A stretch of 32,166 nt of DNA, from positions 1 to 32,166 of the forward strand of contig DUYW01000019.1 in NCBI GenBank assembly GCA_013349825.1, written 5' to 3'. The stretch comes from Gammaproteobacteria bacterium. GTDB lineage: Bacteria > Pseudomonadota > Gammaproteobacteria > GCF-002020875. The position numbers were made by a program, and so were the translations under genes. The notes under the pieces are model-generated. The model ran no database searches and had not been told where the DNA came from. It was given only the letters and a program-made list of their open reading frames with translations. Below, piece by piece: positions 1-7,182 of this stretch; the first letter of the stretch is position 1; every line of letters starts with the position of its first letter.

Positions 1-1185
1 TTGCAGGAGCAGATCAAAGGGGTGATTAACAATACCGTTTTTAATGGTATTCCCGTACTCAATCGCCCTGAAGGACAACAGACAAATACGATTGACCTGC
101 AGGTCGGTGGTAACTTTACTGATTTGACTGTACATGAATTAATTCAGGGTGTTCCTGCTGCAGTTGAAAGCAGGGGGTATTATGCAACCAGTAAAGTTAG
201 TGAACTATCAGACCCGAACACAAGTGTGAGTATAGCTAGTAATGTGGACTTTGAGATCAATGTTGATGGTATAGATTCTGGCGTAATCCAGATTGATGCG
301 GGTGAGATGAAGCCTAGTGAGTGGGCAATACTGCTTGAAGAGAAGATTAATTCAGCGCCAGCTTTGATGAGTAAAGAGAAAAGTGTGGTTGTTACTTTTG
401 ATGATGAAGCGAGTCGTTTTACCATACTTTCAGAGGGTAAAGACACTAATACTTCTAATGTTGAGGTTACAAGTCCTATAGGTGATTTAGGAATATTAAC
501 GGTTGGTGCAGCTAACACACAGCGAGATGATCTAATTTCACTAGTTGGTTTAGCAGAAGAAGAACGGCAATTGAGCTTGAGCATTAATGGTAGACAAGCG
601 ATTACTATCACGCTTCCCGAAGTCGTGAAGACAGCTGGAGAGTGGGTTACGGCGTTAAATTTGAGGTTGGATTCTACATCTGTTGATGGAGCCAAAGCTA
701 GCATTGATGAACAAAATAGATTATCAGTTTCATCGAACCTTACAGAAGGAGGTGAAATTTATTTAGGTACTCGAGGAGGGATCGCATCTTTAGGTCTGGT
801 CGTACATGACACCAGCAAAGTTTCCTTAAACCATTACGACATGGATGACCCAGCAGATTCATTAGGTTCAATTCTGCAAATCAGTGAGATGATCAATACC
901 CAGCAACTGGGAGAAGAGATGCTGACAAAGATTGATACGGCACTGCAGTCAGTGGATCAGCGTCGTGCCCACTTTGGTGCTGTACAGAATAGATTGGTAT
1001 CTGTTGCCAGTTATCTTGAAACGGCCCGTGTAGATAGTAGCGATGTACGCTCACGTATTGAGGATGCAGACTTCGCGGCTGAGTCTGCCCAACTTGCACG
1101 AGCAGGCATTATGAAACAGGTTACAACTGCAATGATGGCGCAGGCCAACCAGCTGCCTGAGCAGATGCTGCAGATGTTTGCGTAG
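1..1185 (+). CDS. fliC: flagellin, 5'-truncated by window edge
   Basis: This is the structural protein of the flagellar filament. The frame is open to the first base, so the N-terminal D0 domain and most of the first D1 helix lie outside the window; the TTG at base 1 is not a real start. What remains begins with the conserved end of the N-terminal helix region (NNTVFNGIPVLNR), then a variable middle containing two flagellin-IN-like repeats (FEINVDGIDSG and LSLSINGRQ). The canonical C-terminal D1/D0 helices follow (VDQRRAHFGAVQNRL, SRIEDADFAAESAQLARAGI) and end at QMLQMFA. The last 100 residues are typical for the family. The middle part (about bases 180-830) looks richer in A/T than the flanks, as is usual for the exposed variable domain. 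The flgM-like gene follows after 12 bases. Identification is secure; which of several possible flagellin copies it is cannot be told. Confidence 0.93.
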   Translation: MQEQIKGVINNTVFNGIPVLNRPEGQQTNTIDLQVGGNFTDLTVHELIQGVPAAVESRGYYATSKVSELSDPNTSVSIASNVDFEINVDGIDSGVIQIDAGEMKPSEWAILLEEKINSAPALMSKEKSVVVTFDDEASRFTILSEGKDTNTSNVEVTSPIGDLGILTVGAANTQRDDLISLVGLAEEERQLSLSINGRQAITITLPEVVKTAGEWVTALNLRLDSTSVDGAKASIDEQNRLSVSSNLTEGGEIYLGTRGGIASLGLVVHDTSKVSLNHYDMDDPADSLGSILQISEMINTQQLGEEMLTKIDTALQSVDQRRAHFGAVQNRLVSVASYLETARVDSSDVRSRIEDADFAAESAQLARAGIMKQVTTAMMAQANQLPEQMLQMFA

Positions 1186-1197
1186 GAGAGATGAGTG

Positions 1198-1506
1198 ATG
1201 AATATCGGCACAGCCTCACTATTTACCAGCTTGAATGCTACTTCAGTCACAACACCCGTAACGGCACAAAGTGGTTCTGTTGCTGAAGAGTCTAAAGAGC
1301 ATCAGGCACAGACAACAGCCTCATTTCAGGGGCATGCAACAGAGGCTTTCAATCGTCTGCATCAACAATTAAGCACTCAGAACGAGCATGCGGAAAAAGT
1401 GGCCCGTATCAAGCAAGAGATTGCTGATGGGAGCTTTTACATTGACTCAGGAAAGATTGCTGAAGAGCTGCTCCGTGGCGAGCAGATGCTGGCTTACACC
1501 GAGTAA
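1198..1506 (+). CDS. flgM: FlgM-like anti-sigma-28 factor
   Basis: A 102-residue protein whose C-terminal third (about residues 65-96: VARIKQEIADGSFYIDSGKIAEELL) matches the FlgM core that binds and inhibits sigma-28 (FliA) until the hook is complete and FlgM is exported. The N-terminal half is Ser/Thr/Gln-rich and looks disordered, as in known FlgM proteins. I start it at the ATG at 1198 because GGAGAG lies 7 bases upstream; a GTG directly before it (1195) is in frame but less well placed. It is 12 bases downstream of the flagellin stop, so the two are probably co-transcribed. flgM usually lies beside flgA or flgN, so this position next to a flagellin gene is uncommon. Family assignment is good; activity against FliA is inferred. 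Confidence 0.75.
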   Translation: MNIGTASLFTSLNATSVTTPVTAQSGSVAEESKEHQAQTTASFQGHATEAFNRLHQQLSTQNEHAEKVARIKQEIADGSFYIDSGKIAEELLRGEQMLAYTE

Positions 1507-1521
1507 CCGGTCTCCTGCTAA

Positions 1522-1543
1522 AGCGGTGTGAATTTACACCGCT
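1522..1543 (+). terminator. hairpin after flgM, possible terminator
   Basis: A perfect 8-base stem (AGCGGTGT / ACACCGCT) with a 6-base loop lies 16 bases after the flgM stop. There is no clean run of T after it (ATTCCTG follows), so it is a weak or atypical intrinsic terminator. Confidence 0.45.
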
Positions 1544-1583
1544 ATTCCTGTAAATTTAATAACAAACAATATCTTATTTATTA

Positions 1584-1600
1584 TTGGCACAATAATTGTA
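1584..1600 (+). promoter_or_regulatory. sigma-54-type (-24/-12) promoter candidate
   Basis: The sequence TTGGCACAATAATTGTA carries the -24 element TTGGCAC. Exactly 10 bases after the GG comes GT within TTGTA, where the consensus has GC (TTGCA). Spacing is right, with one mismatch in the -12 element. It lies about 60 bases upstream of the lipoprotein gene that heads the FlgO-like cluster. The flgOP genes of Vibrio depend on the sigma-54 flagellar hierarchy, which fits; here this is inference from sequence only. Confidence 0.5.
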
Positions 1601-1658
1601 GCTAAGTAATTGTGTGGAATAAGAATGTCAGAAAACAGACGCTCAGGAATAACTAAAG

Positions 1659-2051
1659 ATGGTCAAGAGAATGGACGGTCAAAAGCGAACAGGTATAAAA
1701 ACAGCGATCTCCGTAGTGCTTATTGCACTGCTCAGTGCGGGTTGTGGTTCGTTAAGTAGAACCTTACCTATGCTTCAAGCAGCATCGTATTCACAGGATA
1801 GGGCAGGGCAGAGTGCCATGCAGAGTAGTGACTACTACTGCCCGACGTGTCAGGCGGAACCCTTGATTGAATATGTGGATTTAGAGGTCGCTGAATGTAT
1901 CAAGCAGATTAAGAAGATGCCGTATCAACCAGGGTGTAGTGGAGGTAGCTGTGGTGACTATCCGGTCTCTGTACGTGCTGAAGGGGTCGGAAGTCAGTGC
2001 AAATCACAACCAACTGTTGAAGGTGTGCAGGTCGTAAAGGGGCAACAATGA
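1659..2051 (+). CDS. Cys-rich lipoprotein, unknown function
   Basis: A 130-residue protein not recognised as a member of a named family. After a basic N-terminus there is a hydrophobic stretch ending in a lipobox (LLSAGC, Cys about residue 29), so it is predicted to be a lipid-anchored envelope protein. The mature part has clustered cysteines: YCPTC, an isolated Cys, GCSGGSC and QC, enough for disulfides or metal binding. The start at 1659 is supported by AGGA about 9 bases upstream; an in-frame ATG at 1671 is an alternative. Its last 4 bases overlap the next gene (ATGA), suggesting translational coupling to the FlgO-like protein. The position recalls FlgP, the lipoprotein partner of FlgO in Vibrio, but I see no sequence support for calling it FlgP. 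Confidence 0.7.
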   Translation: MVKRMDGQKRTGIKTAISVVLIALLSAGCGSLSRTLPMLQAASYSQDRAGQSAMQSSDYYCPTCQAEPLIEYVDLEVAECIKQIKKMPYQPGCSGGSCGDYPVSVRAEGVGSQCKSQPTVEGVQVVKGQQ

Positions 2052-2716
2052 AAAATTTACAGTTAAAAACAGTATTGATTGCAGGTCTCTGTTTCGTGAC
2101 TGAGGTGAGTGCGGCAACATTCTGGAGTAGCCTGGGGTTTAACGGAGATGTGGTGTCACCGCAGCATACGATCACCACAGAGGCAGAGATGCCCGCCTAT
2201 TCAAAGCGGATGAAACAGATCACCAATAGCTTGGCCAATCAGCTAAAGGATAACCACCACAAACTCAGAATGGATGGTAATAGTGTGGTGGTAGCCTCTA
2301 TCGTTGACCTCGATAACCCTAAAGAGACCAACCGAATCGGGCGCTCATTGAGCAGTGGCCTGGTCCATGAATTACAGACACGTGGATACGACACCATTGA
2401 TTTCCATCTGATGAAGATGTTGCAGGTGACGGATGAGGGTGACTTTGTGACCAGTAATGATGTCACCGAATTGCGCAATGATTTTGATATTACCTACATG
2501 TTGGCAGGAACCCTCTCAGAACATAGTGATGGTATGACGATCACCATGCGTCTTACGGATTGGGAGACAAGCGTTGTGGTCTCGACTGCACAGGCCTTTA
2601 TTACAACCGATGAATACTTTGGACTGATGTCAGATATGGAGATCAGTCGGCCTGTGGTCAAGGTGATTCGACACAATGTGCCGATGCCAGATCAACGGGT
2701 CATGAAGATACGTTAA
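2048..2716 (+). CDS. FlgO-family protein, exported (non-lipidated)
   Basis: A 222-residue protein with a signal peptide (hydrophobic residues 8-20, likely cleavage after EVSA) and a FlgO-type domain at about residues 55-190. Characteristic stretches are VVVASIVDLDN, IGRSLSSGLVHELQTRGY, TELRNDFDITYMLAGTLS and the closing VVVSTAQAFI. FlgO in Vibrio cholerae is an outer-membrane lipoprotein needed for motility and attachment. This copy has no lipobox: the only Cys near the N-terminus (GLCF) lies inside the hydrophobic core without the required spacing, so it may be periplasmic. It starts 4 bases before the end of the preceding lipoprotein gene. The next gene is a clear paralogue. Family assignment is good; function in motility is inferred. 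Confidence 0.8.
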   Translation: MKNLQLKTVLIAGLCFVTEVSAATFWSSLGFNGDVVSPQHTITTEAEMPAYSKRMKQITNSLANQLKDNHHKLRMDGNSVVVASIVDLDNPKETNRIGRSLSSGLVHELQTRGYDTIDFHLMKMLQVTDEGDFVTSNDVTELRNDFDITYMLAGTLSEHSDGMTITMRLTDWETSVVVSTAQAFITTDEYFGLMSDMEISRPVVKVIRHNVPMPDQRVMKIR

Positions 2717-2736
2717 AGGAAAAGGTGGATCAGAAA

Positions 2737-3450
2737 ATGAAGAAGAGAATCCAGAATATCGTAGTGTTGCCTCTGATGGCGGTGCTGCTCACGGGGTGTA
2801 GTGGTATATCCGGTGTACCGATGTTTCAGTCGAAAAGCCTGAAATATCAGGTCGTGCAACCTGAGGTGAATCCGGGGCAGATTAATGAATATACACAGTA
2901 TTTGGCAGAGCAAATATCCCTCAACCGGGATACCTATAACGTCAGTAACAACCCGGTTGCGATTACCTCATTCGTCAATTTGGAGAACCTGAAACATACC
3001 AATAAGCTTGGTGAGTTGCTGGCGGACAACATGATTCACGAAATGCAGATTCGGGGATTCAAGGTAACCGATTTTAAATCGATGCCTGCCATCCAGATCA
3101 GTGAGTTGGGAGATTTTATCCGTAGTCGTGAAGTGAAAGAGTTGCGGAGTCATCACAATATTAATTTGGTGTTATCGGGTACCTATACCAACCATCAAAG
3201 CGGTGTGATTGTGAATGCGAGAATGATTGATATTGGTAGCGGAATGGTGGTCTCTACGGCACAAACCAATATTCCTAAAGAGATTGCGACAGCTATTTTT
3301 GGAAACTACAACCCGCAGGAGTGGGCGCTTGCAAGACAAGGCGTCAATGTGGATAACCAGATCCAGCAGGCCAAGAAAAAACAGATCAAAAAGAGGAAAC
3401 AGAGGAGTCAGATCTGCTTTGAGAATGGCGGTTGTATTCGTGGTCGTTAA
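2737..3450 (+). CDS. flgO: FlgO-family outer-membrane lipoprotein
   Basis: A 237-residue lipoprotein with a lipobox (LLTGC, Cys about residue 20) followed by a FlgO domain at about residues 50-195 (VAITSFVNLEN, LGELLADNMIHEMQIRGF, VKELRSHHNINLVLSGTY, MVVSTAQTNI). It aligns residue for residue with the preceding gene, so the two arose by tandem duplication or serve as a pair. The C-terminus is strongly basic (KKKQIKKRKQR) with two cysteines in the last 12 residues, a feature the first copy lacks. I chose the ATG at 2737 because AGGTGG lies 8 bases upstream; an upstream in-frame GTG at 2725 is possible. The gap to the preceding gene is 20 bases. FlgO proteins act in the outer membrane near the flagellar basal body; that role here is inferred. 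Confidence 0.82.
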   Translation: MKKRIQNIVVLPLMAVLLTGCSGISGVPMFQSKSLKYQVVQPEVNPGQINEYTQYLAEQISLNRDTYNVSNNPVAITSFVNLENLKHTNKLGELLADNMIHEMQIRGFKVTDFKSMPAIQISELGDFIRSREVKELRSHHNINLVLSGTYTNHQSGVIVNARMIDIGSGMVVSTAQTNIPKEIATAIFGNYNPQEWALARQGVNVDNQIQQAKKKQIKKRKQRSQICFENGGCIRGR

Positions 3451-3482
3451 TCAACAATAGCCACCTTTATGGGGTTTGGATT

Positions 3483-4484
3483 ATGAACGTGAAAATTGAG
3501 ACACTGCAGAAAAACATAGTACTGATCGGAATGCTGGTTGCGATGCAGCTGAGTGCAGCACCTATGGTACTGGTTGGAGAAGGTGACAATATTGCCAGTG
3601 GCTGGGCACTGACTGATTCAAGTGCAGGTTTGGTGACGACCTATGTTGGAACAGGTGGTGGATCAGAAGTGGGTCTTTATGCAGATGATGCGGCCAGGAG
3701 TACCAATAATGTAATTCTGGATACCACAGCGATGACAGCCAAAACGGATAGCTTTTTGATCAACAATAATAGTAATAGTAATCTTTTTTCAGTGGGACAG
3801 AATGGAGCGACCTCAATCAATTCAGTGACCGATTTTGTGAATGGCACTGGAGCAGTCAGTATTGGTAATGTGACTGCAGGAGATATTAGTTTGGTGACCA
3901 GTAGCACCAGTCAGATTACTGTTGGAGATACCAATACATTAGTACAAGGTGTGACTACCGATATTGTAGGCACCACAACCAATATCAATACTGATAATAG
4001 TGTGGCAAGGGCAACCAATATTGGTAATGATAATGTCGGCAGTACAACCAATATCATTGGGGTAACTAACATCAATGCAACTACGGCCGCTACAACAAAT
4101 TTAGGTACCGGTACGGGTGCAGTAAATGTAGGGAACACCACAGGAGCTACTGTAGTCAACGGTAATGCAGTTACGCTCCAAAGTGGTATGAAATCCCTGG
4201 TGGTCGATAGTACCGGTACTTCTATTACAGGGGGGTTAATTGTTGACGGCTTGAGCCTGTCAGGTGCAACCAATGGGGCGATCAATCTGACAGTTAATAA
4301 CCCAACAACCGGTATTGCACATGGCTTGGTGGTACAAAATGATCAAACAATACTCTCTGGAGGTGTAAACAGTACCTATATTACTCTGGACGAAAAGGGG
4401 GCCAGTTTTGCCCACCCTATAACAGGTGCTCCCAGCCGTGTAATGGGGGTTGCAGATGGTGTAGATCCAATGGATGCGGGTTAA
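3483..4484 (+). CDS. trimeric autotransporter passenger fragment (frameshifted)
   Basis: A 333-residue frame starting with a signal peptide (hydrophobic residues 10-22, cleavage near LSAAP). It continues as a low-complexity passenger rich in Asn, Thr, Gly and Val, with short repeats such as TTNI, NIG and GTGAV-NVGN that look like stacked beta-strands of a trimeric adhesin head. It ends in GVADGVDPMDAG followed by a stop. In intact YadA-type proteins a neck motif of the form TDAVN-QL continues here; the expected continuation VNRSQLDIAYGG is present one frame over. Removing one G from the GGG at 4478-4480 joins both frames into a 415-residue protein. As written, this fragment lacks its membrane anchor and could not be displayed on the surface. 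It follows the FlgO lipoprotein gene by 32 bases. Confidence 0.75.
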   Translation: MNVKIETLQKNIVLIGMLVAMQLSAAPMVLVGEGDNIASGWALTDSSAGLVTTYVGTGGGSEVGLYADDAARSTNNVILDTTAMTAKTDSFLINNNSNSNLFSVGQNGATSINSVTDFVNGTGAVSIGNVTAGDISLVTSSTSQITVGDTNTLVQGVTTDIVGTTTNINTDNSVARATNIGNDNVGSTTNIIGVTNINATTAATTNLGTGTGAVNVGNTTGATVVNGNAVTLQSGMKSLVVDSTGTSITGGLIVDGLSLSGATNGAINLTVNNPTTGIAHGLVVQNDQTILSGGVNSTYITLDEKGASFAHPITGAPSRVMGVADGVDPMDAG

Positions 4485-4731
4485 CCGCAGTCAGCTCGAT
4501 ATCGCCTATGGAGGGGTTGCTTCAGTGGCAGCATTGGCAGCACTTCCACCTCCAGCCCCGAATCGTCACTTTTCGATTGGTATGGGTACTAGCTACTATG
4601 AAGGAGAAACAGGTGTGGCGGTCGGGATGAAGGGTAGTTTGACAGATACTACGCAGTTCAGTCTTGGAACCAGTTGGAATAGTGCAGCAGGGACGCCATT
4701 GGTCAACGGTGGTGTGAGCCTCAGTTGGTAG
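4474..4731 (+). CDS. YadA-type membrane anchor fragment
   Basis: An 85-residue frame holding the C-terminal half of a trimeric autotransporter: a short stalk (VNRSQLDIAYGGVASVAALAAL), a Pro-rich turn, then four amphipathic beta-strands (HFSIGMGTSYY, TGVAVGMKGSL, TQFSLGTSW, VNGGVSLSW) ending in an aromatic residue, as in YadA anchors, which trimerise into a 12-strand barrel. An ATG at 4474 overlaps the end of the passenger frame, so translation could restart, but the product would have no signal peptide. I therefore read it as the 3' part of one gene broken by a single-base insertion. Real frameshift, sequencing error and recoding are all possible. Confidence 0.75.
   Translation: MRVNRSQLDIAYGGVASVAALAALPPPAPNRHFSIGMGTSYYEGETGVAVGMKGSLTDTTQFSLGTSWNSAAGTPLVNGGVSLSW
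4476..4484 (+). other. frameshift point in trimeric autotransporter gene
   Basis: The bases GATGCGGGTTAACCGC read D-A-G-stop in the upstream frame. Dropping one G gives D-A-V-N-R, which restores the conserved neck of YadA-type adhesins. The G run is only three long, so it is not an obvious slippage tract. Confidence 0.7.
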
Positions 4732-4769
4732 CTTCGGTTGAGTGAATAATGAGTCGATAGGGAGATGAT

Positions 4770-5123
4770 ATGGATCTGTTATCAATAGCGGGCTTTGCAC
4801 TGAACCTCTACTCTCGTTTGGATGAGCAGGAGTTGAAAAATAGAGAGTCAAGAGGTGTTGTGGAGCAATCGATGGCCCGATCAAACTCTACTGCAGCCTA
4901 TCCTGCACGAAAGATTCCGGTCAGTGAATTATTAGAGGGAAAGGTCAGGCGCAATAGTGACCCCATCACAGCTCATAAAAAAAGCAGGCAGGGGGAAAAG
5001 AGTCCCAAAAAAATAGTGAAACCTGCATTGATTGTGGCAAAAAAAAGACATCAATCTGAATCTGGTGTAGATGGTAACGGGCACTATTTTCTTCGCAGAA
5101 AACCGGTAATTTCACCAAATTAA
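4770..5123 (+). CDS. hypothetical small basic protein
   Basis: A 117-residue protein of unknown family. It begins with a short hydrophobic segment (LLSIAGFALNLYSRL, residues 3-17), too short and too early for certainty as a membrane anchor. A polar middle follows, then a Lys/Arg-rich second half (HKKSRQGEKSPKK, KKRHQ). The start is well supported by GGAG 5 bases before the ATG. It sits 38 bases after the autotransporter and 14 bases before the TolC-family start, so it is probably co-translated with them. Reading frame and spacing argue for a real gene; nothing in the sequence reveals its job. A cytoplasmic or inner-face accessory to export is one possibility, without direct support. Confidence 0.55.
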   Translation: MDLLSIAGFALNLYSRLDEQELKNRESRGVVEQSMARSNSTAAYPARKIPVSELLEGKVRRNSDPITAHKKSRQGEKSPKKIVKPALIVAKKRHQSESGVDGNGHYFLRRKPVISPN

Positions 5124-5137
5124 GGGTGGTGAGTAAG

Positions 5138-7150
5138 ATGAATGATAGAAATGTAAAATTAATAGGTGCTCGTCGGCACGTAGCAAAGAGGGTTGTAGTG
5201 ACCGCTCTGGTTGCGGTACTTTCAACTCCGATGGCAAGCTATGCTCACTCATTGTCACAAGCGATTCATTTGGCGTTGCAAAATAATCCGGAAATTAAGT
5301 CAGCCTACCATGGTGTGGGTATTGCAGATGAACAGCTGGGGCAAGCGGTCGCAGGATGGCTTCCAACGCTAGATGTGAGTCTGGATTCAGGCCGTGAATA
5401 CAGAGATAAACCGACCTCTGATTCTACAAAGATGATGAAAAAAAGTACAACAGTCACCTTAACACAGCCACTTTTTGATGGAGGAGCGGCAGCAGCTGCG
5501 GTAGATCGTAGCGGCCAAATGTTAGAGGTTTCTACCGTTCAGCTGGATGAAATCCGCATCTCTGTGGCATTGCAGACGATTGAGTCCTGGTATGAAATTT
5601 ATCGCCTTCAACGGGTGATCCGATGGACTGTAGAGAACGTCAATCAGCATAACAAGCTGTTTATGCAGATTCAGGAGAAAGTAGAGGCTGGGGGGGCTGG
5701 AAAATCAGAGCTGGTTGCAGCAGAAACTCCGTTGCTGGCTGCACAATCAGCACTCATTTCTGCCAGAGGTGAGTATAGAGATGCGTTGGCACGATACACC
5801 AAGGTGGTTGGCTTGGCGCCATCTGAAGTATTGAACAAGGCAATGGACGTCCCCGACTGGGGGGTGCCCGCTGAATATACACAAGCGATAGAAGTGTTAT
5901 TGGTAAATAATCCGATTTTGAAGAGTGCGAGAGCGAACCTGAATGCAATCAAGGCGGATTTTGAGGGTACCCGTGCCGGTTTGTTACCAACTCTTGATTT
6001 TGAACTCAAAGGGGGGCGTGACCTCAATAATGGAGGTAATGAGGGGCAAGAGGACTATTATACGGCTCTGCTGAAAATGAAATATAACCTGTTTCGGGGG
6101 GGGGCAGATCAATCTCGCAGAAGAGAGATGGCGAAGAGCGTGGTTGATAGTCAGGAGCAGTTGAATATTGCACGCCACAGCATGGAAGAGCAGTTAAAAC
6201 TCTACTGGAATGGGTTGGAAGTTACTCGAGAGTTATTGATGACGAGCAAAAAGCAGTATCAAATCGCACATGAAAACGCACAATCGGTTCAAGAGCAGTT
6301 CAAGCTGGGTGAAGCCGATGTAATGACGATTATGGCGGCAGATGATGCGCTACTGCAGGCCAAGTTGGCAGTATTGCAAGATGACACCAGTGTAAGGCTT
6401 GGAGTCTATCGGGTGATTGCTCATCTTGGCGTACTGCTCAATTATTTGGATATTCCCGAAGAGATACTGAATAGTTTTGAGACGGAAGAGGATGCTGGAG
6501 ATCTGGTCTTTATTGACCGGGTACTGGCTGCACCGGGTAAGGTTGCAGACACGATTATGGGGATCGGCAGTTCTGTTGAAACCGCTATAGTCACTGATGG
6601 TGGGGGGGCTGGACCGGAGTTCGGCACTGTGGTGACAGAGACGGTGGCTACAGCCTCAGAGGCTTCAGTTTCCACTACATCACCAGACTTGGCAATGACT
6701 CAGAAAACATCAAGTTGGAATGTGGCTTATGACCAGATGAAAGATGCAGGCTGGGTAGTGTTGAATGCAGTGGATGAGGCAAGAGGCCGGAAACCGGTTG
6801 TGGTAGACAGTCGAGTGGTGCAGACAGAAGTGGCAATGCTCGCTCCGCCCCCGGTTAAACCTACTCTGGTATTGTCACAAGGTAATACGCAGATGGCCCC
6901 AAGGCAGAAACCGAAAGAGCGTGGCGGGCAATTGAATCGTCATGAGCAGCGCAGGTTGTTATTGGCGAGCAGAATGAACCGCTCCAGCCATAACGGTTCC
7001 AGTTATAACCAGAAGTTGAAGAACCGGAGTCAGCTGTTAAGTCAGAGAAAGGGTGAGCTGGGAAAACAGCTCAGGCGCTTTAACCGCAAACTGGATAAGC
7101 TGAACCTCAACTCCAGTAAGACGGGAAACTGGATTATCCGTAGTAATTAG
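5138..7150 (+). CDS. TolC-family outer-membrane channel with long C-terminal tail
   Basis: A 670-residue protein with a signal peptide (hydrophobic VVVTALVAVLSTPMASYA) and the TolC/LapE-type outer membrane efflux domain at about residues 35-440: an N-terminal repeat (LSQAIHLALQNNPEIKSAYHG) and a second repeat starting near residue 250 (AIEVLLVNNPILKSARANL), with typical strand motifs (VTLTQPLFDGG, MKYNLFRGG). TolC-type proteins form the trimeric outer-membrane exit duct for type I secretion or drug efflux. Members are usually about 420-490 residues; this one has about 230 extra residues, Val/Ala/Pro-rich first and strongly basic at the end, with a possible coiled coil (QLLSQRKGELGKQLRRFNRK). 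I start at ATG 5138 (GGTGAG upstream); GTGs at 5126 and 5129 are alternatives. A type I secretion ABC transporter gene lies convergent immediately downstream, a likely partner. Confidence 0.88.
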   Translation: MNDRNVKLIGARRHVAKRVVVTALVAVLSTPMASYAHSLSQAIHLALQNNPEIKSAYHGVGIADEQLGQAVAGWLPTLDVSLDSGREYRDKPTSDSTKMMKKSTTVTLTQPLFDGGAAAAAVDRSGQMLEVSTVQLDEIRISVALQTIESWYEIYRLQRVIRWTVENVNQHNKLFMQIQEKVEAGGAGKSELVAAETPLLAAQSALISARGEYRDALARYTKVVGLAPSEVLNKAMDVPDWGVPAEYTQAIEVLLVNNPILKSARANLNAIKADFEGTRAGLLPTLDFELKGGRDLNNGGNEGQEDYYTALLKMKYNLFRGGADQSRRREMAKSVVDSQEQLNIARHSMEEQLKLYWNGLEVTRELLMTSKKQYQIAHENAQSVQEQFKLGEADVMTIMAADDALLQAKLAVLQDDTSVRLGVYRVIAHLGVLLNYLDIPEEILNSFETEEDAGDLVFIDRVLAAPGKVADTIMGIGSSVETAIVTDGGGAGPEFGTVVTETVATASEASVSTTSPDLAMTQKTSSWNVAYDQMKDAGWVVLNAVDEARGRKPVVVDSRVVQTEVAMLAPPPVKPTLVLSQGNTQMAPRQKPKERGGQLNRHEQRRLLLASRMNRSSHNGSSYNQKLKNRSQLLSQRKGELGKQLRRFNRKLDKLNLNSSKTGNWIIRSN

Positions 7151-7182
7151 AGGCAGTTTCAAGAGGGTTGTTTAGCTGAGTA

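Noticed and set aside
180-704. Long minus-strand open frame of 174 residues inside the flagellin gene
   Set aside because: A shadow of the flagellin reading frame; Ser/Leu-rich without domains, and no ribosome site.
4474-4484. Programmed +1 ribosomal frameshift in the autotransporter
   Set aside because: Neither GCG nor GGT allows good re-pairing one base on, and no stimulating element is evident; an indel is simpler, though not proven.
5690-6608. Several G-runs in the TolC-like gene (7 G at 5690-5696, 9 G at 6096-6104, 7 G at 6602-6608), possible phase-variation tracts
   Set aside because: Similar runs occur in plain housekeeping genes here (8 G in rsmH at 22080-22087, 7 G in murF), so they reflect frequent GGG glycine codons. 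The TolC frame is intact across them.
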